A stretch of DNA of 26,181 nt from Deltaproteobacteria bacterium (lineage in GTDB: Bacteria > Desulfobacterota > Desulfobaccia > Desulfobaccales > 0-14-0-80-60-11), in NCBI GenBank assembly GCA_023381945.1, contig JAMCQY010000047.1, positions 1 to 26,181 of the forward strand. The letters are read 5' to 3'. The notes under the pieces are model-generated. The model searched no databases and was not told the origin of the DNA. It saw nothing but the letters and a program-made list of their open reading frames with translations. Of this stretch, positions 14,866 through 20,949 are shown in pieces. How positions within the stretch are numbered: position 1 is the stretch's first letter; each line of letters begins with the position of its first letter. A program made the translations under genes and the position numbers.

Positions 14866-15156
14866 TTAAACCCATTTGCTCTCTTTCTTATTCCAGTTCT
14901 TCCTGATCTCTGCCTTGTCCTTGGCAGTGGCGCCAAAAGCCGATTCGCAGACCGATTCCCACTTGTGGGGATCAGAGCGGAAGTCCTTTTTATAGGGACT
15001 GTTCTCAGAATTTTTGCAGAAGATGGTGGGCATGCCGATCAGCCGCTCCACTTCTGAGTCGCAAATCTGGCACTTGGTCAAGGGTTCGTCGCTCATCTTC
15101 TGCTCCACCTCAAAAATATGGCCATGTTCTTTGCACTTATACTCGTAGGTCGGCAT
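14866..15156 (-). CDS. FmdB-like zinc ribbon protein
   Basis: 96-residue small protein with the FmdB/CxxC family N-terminus MPTYEYKCKEHGHIFEVEQK. The second metal knuckle is CQIC (Cys29, Cys32). The first knuckle is Cys8-x2-His11 where the family usually has CxxC, so one zinc ligand appears to be His. The C-terminal half (about 50-96) is Lys-rich and not recognised. FmdB was first described as a putative regulator of formamidase; the general role is unknown. GAGGAG lies about 6 bases before the start on the minus strand. The gene converges on rho and is followed by a terminator. Confidence 0.8.
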   Translation of the reverse strand: MPTYEYKCKEHGHIFEVEQKMSDEPLTKCQICDSEVERLIGMPTIFCKNSENSPYKKDFRSDPHKWESVCESAFGATAKDKAEIRKNWNKKESKWV

Positions 15157-15369
15157 CCGGCTCTCCTCTGGGTCGTACCTAAATTGCTTGACAGGCGTCC
15201 GGCAGGGCGCTAATTTTAAGAAATCATATCAAATTCGGCTCCGGGTTTCGAGTTTTTAGTTTCTTGTTTTCATTTACCAGTTTCCAGCGATTATTTTGAA
15301 TTGAGGCTCCTCAGTCTGATCATTCCGACGATTGACCACTGACAACTGGCAAACCTAGCGGAGGTCACC

Positions 15370-16296
15370 ATGCAGATACCCGCCCTGCAAGCTGTTACCG
15401 TGGAAATCCTGGTGGACAATTTCTTTGACGTCTTCGAACCCTCCCGCCCCGGCATCGTCGAACGAGTCACCCCCGGCCGCCTGCCCAAACCGCTGGTAGC
15501 AGCCCACGGCCTGGCCTTTCTCATCACCCTGAACCACCAGGGCCGCCTCACCCGTATCCTGATGGACGCGGCCAACGATCCTCTGCCGCTGTTCAACAAT
15601 CTGGAGGCCCTGGGACACGCGCCCGAGGAGATCGACGCAGTGGTGGTGAGCCACGGCCACCCCGACCATTACGGCGGTCTTTTGGGTTTTCTCTCCAAGC
15701 GGGTCGGGCCTTTGCCCCTCTATCTGCACGAAGATTCCTTTTTCCCCAAGCTGTTCATGACCCCAAAGGGGCGGATCGGCCCCTGGGTGCTCTCGGCAGA
15801 GGCACTGACTCAGGCCGGCGGCACTCTAGAGCAAAACCGCGGCCCCATGCTCATCCTGGATCAGGCCATGCTTACCGGCACGGTGGAACTAACCACCAAC
15901 TATGAGAAGCCGCTGCCTGTCTTCAAACGCAAGATTAACGAACAGGAAGAACCGGACACCTTCAGCGACGAGCAGGCCCTGGTAGCCGTGGTTGAGGGGC
16001 GGGGCCTGGTGGTCATCGGGGGCTGTTCTCACCCGGGCATCGTCAATATGGTGAAATACGCCCAGAAACTCACCGGAGTGGATAAGGTCGCCCTGATCCT
16101 GGGCGGCTTTCACCTCACCGCCCATGGCGAGGAACAGATCCAGGCCACCATCGGCGGCCTGAAGGAACTCAATCCGGAACTCATCATAGCCGGACACTGC
16201 ACCGGTTTCCGGGCGCTGACCAAACTGGCCGCCGCTTTTCCCGATAACTTCATGGTAAGCTGCGTCGGCACCAAGGTAATGGTGGTGGGAGGATAA
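15370..16296 (+). CDS. Metallo-beta-lactamase-fold hydrolase, DHPS-like group
   Basis: 308-residue metal-dependent hydrolase. The metal motif HGHPDH (His95, His97, Asp99, His100) is in VVVSHGHPDHYGGLLGFL. The segments IGGCSHPGIVNMV and LGGFHLTAHGEEQIQATI, then IIAGHCTG, are typical of the MBL group that contains the methanopterin-related ribofuranosylaminobenzene phosphate synthase. The name of that group reflects one archaeal member; the substrate here is unknown. GGAGGT lies 5 bases before the ATG, a strong site. The gene stands alone, with a repeat-like upstream region (GTTTCGAG and GACCACTGACAACTG) and a hairpin plus T-run downstream. Confidence 0.85.
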   Translation: MQIPALQAVTVEILVDNFFDVFEPSRPGIVERVTPGRLPKPLVAAHGLAFLITLNHQGRLTRILMDAANDPLPLFNNLEALGHAPEEIDAVVVSHGHPDHYGGLLGFLSKRVGPLPLYLHEDSFFPKLFMTPKGRIGPWVLSAEALTQAGGTLEQNRGPMLILDQAMLTGTVELTTNYEKPLPVFKRKINEQEEPDTFSDEQALVAVVEGRGLVVIGGCSHPGIVNMVKYAQKLTGVDKVALILGGFHLTAHGEEQIQATIGGLKELNPELIIAGHCTGFRALTKLAAAFPDNFMVSCVGTKVMVVGG

Positions 16297-16376
16297 AAAC
16301 AGTTGTTAGTGGTCAGTAAAGGTCTACATGCGGTAAAAAATGTGGAACAGCACCCCCGGCCGTTTCCATGGTAGCG

Positions 16377-16400
16377 CAGGCTTCCAGCCTGTAATTTTTC
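16377..16400 (+). terminator. Hairpin with T-run after the MBL gene
   Basis: CAGGCT (16377-16382) / AGCCTG (16386-16391), loop TCC, followed by TAATTTTTC. It may act as the terminator of the MBL-fold gene. The core GTAGCGCAGGCTTCCAGCCTG also resembles a dispersed repeat seen in many genomes. Confidence 0.45.
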
Positions 16401-16453
16401 TGCTCTGAAAATGTTAACTAGCCAAAGCCAAAAGTCTATCGAAATTGCCTGGT

Positions 16454-16568
16454 TAACTCCCTCCCCCTTGAGGGGGGAGGGCCGGGGTGGGGGTGGCGTC
16501 ATCTGTGAAGCTGTAAAAGGCGAACGCCACCCTCCCCCTACCCCCTCCCCTCAAGGGAGGGGGAACTT
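16454..16568. repeat. GC-rich palindromic repeat, intergenic copy
   Basis: Arms AACTCCCTCCCCCTTGAGG (from 16454) and CCTCAAGGGAGGGGGAAC (to about 16566) face each other, with inner arms GGGTGGGGGTGGCGT and ACGCCACCCTCCCCC. The reverse complement is clearly related to the segment inside the kinase gene at 18333-18432 (shared GCCACCCCCACCCCGGCCCT). No coding capacity is seen. Confidence 0.75.
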
Positions 16569-16601
16569 TTGATTGTTAATAAATAACTGAAGAGGTGATT
16601 T

Positions 16602-16883
16602 ATGGTTTATAGGGAATTTACGTTAAAGAAAAGAATTGAGGCATTTCGTGGAACAGGTATTGGAGATGTGGGATTGAAAATTTTTTACCGCCGAAGGCTA
16701 TAATGTATTTTTTGGGGCACAGAATTTAAGAATACAAGGAATATTGAAGACATTGCGAGATTAAATTTACGAATTAAAATTGGATGTAATATATGTATTG
16801 AACCACCCAACTATATAAAAAGTCGTTTTGGTGTCTATTGGTGGATTCACGAAAATTCAAAAATAACAATCATGGATAATTAA
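16602..16883 (+). pseudogene. Low-GC broken gene, unknown family
   Basis: A good ribosome site (AGAGGTG, 16591-16597) precedes an ATG that opens MVYREFTLKKRIEAF and stops in frame at 16701-16703. The same frame then continues open to TAA at 16881-16883, ending KSRFGVYWWIHENSKITIMD-N. Between the two, the middle reads best in another frame (TAEGYNVFFG). One extra T in the run near 16680 and one missing G near 16715 would join all three parts into about 93 residues. Its AT-rich composition is unlike its neighbours, which suggests transfer. I do not recognise the family. Sequencing error in the homopolymers is possible. Confidence 0.5.
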
Positions 16884-16886
16884 ATT

Positions 16887-17618
16887 ATGACGAGCTTAAC
16901 ACCCGGCGAAGAAACCATGATCGGCGCCCTGGCCCGGGAGGTCAGGGACGGGGAATGGGCCGCCTGCGGCACTTTGAGCCCCATGCCCGCCGCCGCCCTG
17001 TGGCTGGCCAAGCTCACTCATGCCCCGCGGGCCGAGGTATTGGTGGCCGGTAGCTCTGATTGGCCTTTTGCAGACATGTGGCAGGGGTTCTTCGACCTGG
17101 CCCAGGCCGGACGCCTGAACGTCTTTTTTCTAAGCGGGGCCCAAATCGACGGCCAGGGCAACATCAACCTTATGGCTGTGGGTGATTACCACCACCCTAA
17201 GGTCAGACTGCCCGGTGGGGCCGGCTCTGCCATCCTGGCCTATGTGGTGGAACGGGTGGTGCTGTTCAAGACCACGCACGAAGCCCGGGGGCTGGTGCCG
17301 CAGGTGGACGTCATCACCGCGCCGGGATATACCCCCAACCTGAGCCCTTCCCAGCGCCCAGGGCGGATCACCCGGCTCATCACTCCCCGGTGTGTAATGA
17401 CCCTCGATCCGCCTCAGGAGCCGGTGCTGGCCAGCCTGCATCCCTCTGAGACCCTGGAAGAACTGCGGCAAATCACCGGTTTCGAATTTTGCGCCCCGGC
17501 CCGGATACCGGAAACCGCGGCCATAAGCGCCGAAGAACGCCGTTTGCTCTATGGTCCGGTGAAGGAGAAGCTGACCGAGGCTTATCCGCAGTTTGCGGTA
17601 AGGCTGCAAGAATCTTAA
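16887..17618 (+). CDS. Orphan CoA-transferase beta-subunit-like protein
   Basis: 243 residues, family I CoA-transferase beta-subunit fold. The block SGAQIDGQGNINLMAVGDY followed by HHPKVRLPGGAGSA (about 83-114) matches the conserved GAAQID-GN-GDY-PKVRLPG core of glutaconate CoA-transferase subunit B and IpdB-like proteins. The Ser-Glu catalytic motif expected near residue 54 is not visible (the region reads VLVAGSSDWPF), so classical transferase activity is doubtful. No alpha subunit gene is adjacent. The first ATG lies 3 bases after the stop of the broken low-GC gene and has no ribosome site; an ATG at 16917 is an alternative. Confidence 0.75.
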   Translation: MTSLTPGEETMIGALAREVRDGEWAACGTLSPMPAAALWLAKLTHAPRAEVLVAGSSDWPFADMWQGFFDLAQAGRLNVFFLSGAQIDGQGNINLMAVGDYHHPKVRLPGGAGSAILAYVVERVVLFKTTHEARGLVPQVDVITAPGYTPNLSPSQRPGRITRLITPRCVMTLDPPQEPVLASLHPSETLEELRQITGFEFCAPARIPETAAISAEERRLLYGPVKEKLTEAYPQFAVRLQES

Positions 17619-17636
17619 TGGTTCACCTTCGTGAGA

Positions 17637-17716
17637 ATCCCCCCTTCCCCCCTTTTTCAAGGGGGGTTTGAAAGTCCCCCTTTGGCAAAGGGGGATTTAG
17701 GGATTTAGGAGGATTT
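17637..17716. repeat. Dispersed CCCCC/GGGGG palindromic repeat, copy 2
   Basis: AATCCCCCCTTCCCCCC, TTTTTCAAGGGGGG, then GTCCCCCTTTGGCAAAGGGGGA and TTTAGGAGGATTT. It is related to 10518-10602. It lies between the CoA-transferase-like gene and the Clp1-like kinase and may form a hairpin that affects transcription between them. Confidence 0.75.
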
Positions 17717-17796
17717 GAAGGTTTCGCATTCCAGCGGCAGTAATTTTTTCCGGACATTCTCCGCATACCTGGTCATCATAAACGGGGACTTGATCA

Positions 17797-19050
17797 TTGA
17801 TTAATGATTTTCCCCTTCTGGCTCAGTTAGAGATCCTGCCCGAATGGGAGGCTGCGGCGCAGCGCTTCCTGGAAGAGGGCGGCACGGCTATAGTCCTGGG
17901 CGCCGTGGACACCGGCAAATCCACCTTGAGCCGCTACCTGGTGTATCGGGCTTATGCAGCTGGCCTGCCGGTGGGGCTGGTGGACCTGGACCTGGGGCAG
18001 GCGCACCTGGGGCCGCCCGCGGCGCTGGGCCTGGGGTTATTTCCTCCGCTGATTCCGGGAGATGACAGCCTGTTCCCCCAGGGCCTCTATTTCATCGGCC
18101 AGACCTCACCGCCGGGAGCTTTGATGGAGCTGACCGTGGGCTGCCGGGTATTGGCGGACCAGGCGCTGGCGCGCCGGGTGACCCGGCTGGTGGTGAATAC
18201 CAGCGGCTTTATTCAAGGGCCGGCAGCCCTGCGCCTGAAGAAGGCCCAGGCGGAACTCCTGCAGCCCGGGCTGATCCTGGCCTTGCAGCGGGACCGCGAG
18301 CTGGAGCCGCTGCTGCGGGGGTTGGGTGGAATAACTCCCCCTCTCCTGGTGGGAGGGGGTTGGGGGGAGGGGGAAAAGCAGGATTTTGCCACCCCCACCC
18401 CGGCCCTCCCCCATCAAGGGGGAGGGGGAAAAGCGTTGGAAGCCGCGGAGACGGGCACAGCCCGCCGTGCCCCTTCGAAACCAAAAAGTTTCGTTGATTC
18501 CGCCTGGCAATTCCTGCGGCTGCCGGTATCTTCCAGGGTCAGCCGCCGTGATTTGGAGACGCGGCGCCTCTACCGGGAAGAACGCTTTCGCCATTACTTT
18601 CAGGAGGCGTTCAAGCTGCGGCTACCTTGGAGTTCCTTCATCTGGGAAGGCGCGCCTCTGGGCCAGGGGCGGCCCTTGCCGCCCTGGCGCCTGGGAGAAT
18701 TTGGTCAAAAGCTGGGAGTTGAGATATTATATGGCGAGGGTCAGGGGCGCCGGGCGCTGCTTTTGACAATCCAGCCGCCCCCGGACGCCGCGGCCGCGGA
18801 GTCGGCGGGCCGGCCGGATTGGGACCACGTCCACTGGCTCTCCTGGGAGGCTTTGCAGTTGCGCCTGGTGGGGCTGCTGGACGGCCGCCGCCGCGCCCTG
18901 TCCCTGGGCCTGATCCTGCCAATCGCCTGGGACCCGGAGAATCTGGCCTTGTTGGCGCCCCTGGCTCCCGAGGCTGCGGCCGGCGTACGCTTCGTGAAGC
19001 TGGGAAAATTGCGTCTCAACCTGGAAGGACAGGAGCTGCCCCATGTGTGA
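17797..19050 (+). CDS. Clp1-like P-loop polynucleotide kinase
   Basis: 417-residue P-loop protein resembling the Clp1/Grc3 kinase domain, whose studied members phosphorylate 5'-OH ends of RNA or DNA. The Walker A motif GAVDTGKST is at residues 35-43. It is followed by VDLDLGQAHLGPPAALGLG, the Clp1-type segment after the first strand pair, and later by IGQTSPPGALMELTVGCR and VVNTSGFIQGPAALRLKKAQ. Bacterial substrates are unknown. The TTG start follows GGGGA at 8 bases. Residues about 180-212 (PPLLVGGGWGEGEKQ and onward to TPTPALPHQGGGG) are coded by a palindromic repeat inserted in frame. The last 8 bases overlap the next gene (ATGTGTGA), so the three genes to 20539 form an operon. Confidence 0.8.
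   Translation: MINDFPLLAQLEILPEWEAAAQRFLEEGGTAIVLGAVDTGKSTLSRYLVYRAYAAGLPVGLVDLDLGQAHLGPPAALGLGLFPPLIPGDDSLFPQGLYFIGQTSPPGALMELTVGCRVLADQALARRVTRLVVNTSGFIQGPAALRLKKAQAELLQPGLILALQRDRELEPLLRGLGGITPPLLVGGGWGEGEKQDFATPTPALPHQGGGGKALEAAETGTARRAPSKPKSFVDSAWQFLRLPVSSRVSRRDLETRRLYREERFRHYFQEAFKLRLPWSSFIWEGAPLGQGRPLPPWRLGEFGQKLGVEILYGEGQGRRALLLTIQPPPDAAAAESAGRPDWDHVHWLSWEALQLRLVGLLDGRRRALSLGLILPIAWDPENLALLAPLAPEAAAGVRFVKLGKLRLNLEGQELPHV
18333..18432. repeat. Palindromic repeat inside the Clp1-like kinase gene
   Basis: AACTCCCCCTCTCCTGGTGG at one end and CAAGGGGGAGGGGGAA at the other face each other. The inner part, GCCACCCCCACCCCGGCCCT, is shared with the reverse complement of the intergenic copy at 16454-16568. 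The repeat is read through in the frame of the kinase, giving the peptide ATPTPALPHQGGGG. Confidence 0.75.
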
Positions 19051-19786
19051 ACTTTTTGCCATGTCCGCCGGCCAAAACTACACGGCCCAGGAATACTTAC
19101 CGGTCTTCGCCGATAAATCCCGCGATAATATAAGCGGTTGGGGCATCGGCTTCTTCCGCAACGGCCAGGTTCATATTGAGAAGTCCTGCGAAGGGATCTA
19201 TGCCGGGGACCAGGTGCATGACAGCTTCCAGCGCCTGGCCCGGGTGGTGGACAGCCGCATCATCATCTCCCACATCCATTGCCCCAAGGCCGGCCATCAG
19301 AAGGAATCCGAGGCCCAACCCTTAAGCGACGAATTTCTCGATCACCAGTGGCTCTTCAGCTTCACCGGGGAGTCCAAGAAAGAGCTGGCGTATCGGAGCC
19401 CGCGGCCTATCCTGCCGGAGGAGTTGCTGGCCGCCCGGGTTTTCGAATTTGTACGCGACGGCATGGAGGCCGGGATGCGCGATTGGCCCAACCAGAGCCT
19501 TTATCAGACCCTGGCCGTGACCTGCAAGAAGTTGATCTCCGATTATCCCGGGGAGTATATTTTTTTCCTGGCCAATGAAACGGTGCTTTTCGCCTTCCTC
19601 AACTATGGCCAAGTGCTCAGCTATCACCCGCCGGAGGCCCGGGGGGAATCTTTGGTGCTGACCACCGTCTCCGGAGGACTCACCCTGGACCCGGACCGCT
19701 GGCGGACATATACCAATCCTGATCCGAGCCGGGGCCAGATCCTGATCATTTCCGGAGCGGACCTGCTGCATCAAGGGCATCTGTAG
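19043..19786 (+). CDS. Class II glutamine amidotransferase-like paralogue 1, active site altered
   Basis: 247 residues with the N-terminal MCELFAM of class II glutamine amidotransferases, in which Cys2 becomes the N-terminal nucleophile. GWGIGFF is at 32-38. It aligns without gaps over the first 110 residues with the next gene, but other active-site positions differ: His79 in place of Arg, Glu90 in place of Asn, Gln92 in place of His, and FTG at 107-109 in place of HNG. Glutaminase activity is therefore doubtful, and a regulatory or heteromer role with the neighbour is possible. The start overlaps the kinase stop by 8 bases and the stop abuts the next ATG, so all three are translationally coupled. 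Confidence 0.85.
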   Translation: MCELFAMSAGQNYTAQEYLPVFADKSRDNISGWGIGFFRNGQVHIEKSCEGIYAGDQVHDSFQRLARVVDSRIIISHIHCPKAGHQKESEAQPLSDEFLDHQWLFSFTGESKKELAYRSPRPILPEELLAARVFEFVRDGMEAGMRDWPNQSLYQTLAVTCKKLISDYPGEYIFFLANETVLFAFLNYGQVLSYHPPEARGESLVLTTVSGGLTLDPDRWRTYTNPDPSRGQILIISGADLLHQGHL

Positions 19787-20539
19787 ATGTGCGACCTCTT
19801 CGCCCTGTGCGCCTCCCGCACCCATGGCGCCGCCACCTCCCTGCCCCTGTTCGCGGCCCGGGGCCGTCGCAACGTCCACGGCTGGGGCATCGGCTTTTTC
19901 CGGCAAGGCCACCCGGTGGTGGAAAAATCGGCGGAAAAGATTTTCCAGGAAGGCAGACTCCACGCTTCCTTTCAACGCCTGGCCCGGGTAGTGGCCAGCC
20001 CCATCATCTTAGCCCACATCCGCTACCGCTCCAGCGGCAAGGTGGACGAATGCAACGCCCATCCCTTCAGCCTGGATTTCTGGGGCCAGTCATGGATCTT
20101 CGCCCACAACGGCGAAGCCCGGGCCATTGAACCTTATGTAAGCGGCCACACCCCGACTTTGGAAGCTGGCAGCGATTCGGCCCGTACTTTCGAATTTTTG
20201 CGGGATTATTTCGTTGACGCCCAGCCAAAGCGTCAATACGCCTCGTTCCGGCAAGTTCTTCAGGAAGCCCTAAGTGAGCTGATTCGCCAATATCCCGGCG
20301 AATATAATTTTCTGCTCACCAATGGCCGTTTCCTATGGGCCTTCACCAACCACCGGCAATTTCTTCTGCTCACGGGCAGCCAGAAATTGGAAGACGCCCT
20401 GTTGCTCACCACCATCAAAGAGGGCCTCAGCCCGGAAAACTGGCAACAGATCAGTCTTCGGGAAGGGAGTTGGGGGAAGCTCCTGCTGATTGCCGGAGGC
20501 GACCTGGTCTGGTGTGAGGATCTGTTGCCACCGGCCTAG
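19787..20539 (+). CDS. Class II glutamine amidotransferase paralogue 2, active site intact
   Basis: 250-residue protein of the YafJ/EgtC type. Cys2 (MCDLFAL) is the expected nucleophile after Met removal. Arg79 in AHIRYRS, Asn90-Ala-His92-Pro-Phe in CNAHPFS, and His107-Asn108-Gly109 in WIFAHNGEA match the residues that bind glutamine and form the oxyanion hole. These enzymes hydrolyse glutamine or related gamma-glutamyl compounds. Stand-alone members often have no known acceptor. It begins at the base after the stop of paralogue 1, which it resembles throughout (GWGIGFF, FQRLARVV, YPGEY), so it arose by tandem duplication. Confidence 0.88.
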   Translation: MCDLFALCASRTHGAATSLPLFAARGRRNVHGWGIGFFRQGHPVVEKSAEKIFQEGRLHASFQRLARVVASPIILAHIRYRSSGKVDECNAHPFSLDFWGQSWIFAHNGEARAIEPYVSGHTPTLEAGSDSARTFEFLRDYFVDAQPKRQYASFRQVLQEALSELIRQYPGEYNFLLTNGRFLWAFTNHRQFLLLTGSQKLEDALLLTTIKEGLSPENWQQISLREGSWGKLLLIAGGDLVWCEDLLPPA

Positions 20540-20949
20540 GATAAAATTATCATAATGAGAATAATTGTTTGGGATTTTGGGGAGGAATTTTCATAAAAAA
20601 AATCTTTTTAAGCCAACCGCGTTCAAAAATTTGTCACCAGTTGTCAATATTGTTCGCCAGTTAGAGCGGCCGCCACTTTTCAGAACCTGCTGAAAAATCT
20701 GGACCTTGCCTTAATAAATTGAATCCCATGGATATCTAAGCATACAGACGATCATTAGCTGACCGTGAAAAATTCTTTTGAAATTCAAATGGTTTTAAAC
20801 CGGAAAATTAATTTCGGCAGAAAGGCACCAAAGTTGCAGAATTGGATTTTAGAATGACGCAAGCAACATGGTTAACCTTTGAGGAAAAACTGCAATTGGG
20901 ATGAATTTAGCTTTAATGCGGGCTCTAAACAATTTTGAGGAGTAAGGAA
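20540..20949. other. 410-bp AT-rich gap with a Fur-box-like site
   Basis: No supported gene. A Fur-like palindrome, ATTATCATAATGAGAATAAT (20547-20566), starts 8 bases after the amidotransferase stop. Between it and the next start lie about 380 bases of AT-rich sequence with GTCACCAGTTGTCAATATTG (near 20634) and no clear terminator. The ribosome site of the next gene, GGAGTAAGGAA, is at 20939-20949. Confidence 0.5.
20547..20566. promoter_or_regulatory. Fur-box-like palindrome
   Basis: ATTATCATAATGAGAATAAT is self-complementary at 14 of 20 positions and contains AATGAGAATAATT, close to known Fur sites. The next gene is 380 bases away, so the controlled transcript is either a long leader or a small RNA. 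AT-richness of the gap makes chance possible. Confidence 0.4.

Noticed and set aside
18106..18594. Minus-strand reading frames opposite the kinase gene
   Set aside because: They are produced by the palindromic repeat and GC-rich codons; no start signal or domain.
20854..20904. 17-codon reading frame starting MTQATWLTFEEKLQLG
   Set aside because: It looks protein-like but has no ribosome site and no partner; not enough to call a leader peptide.
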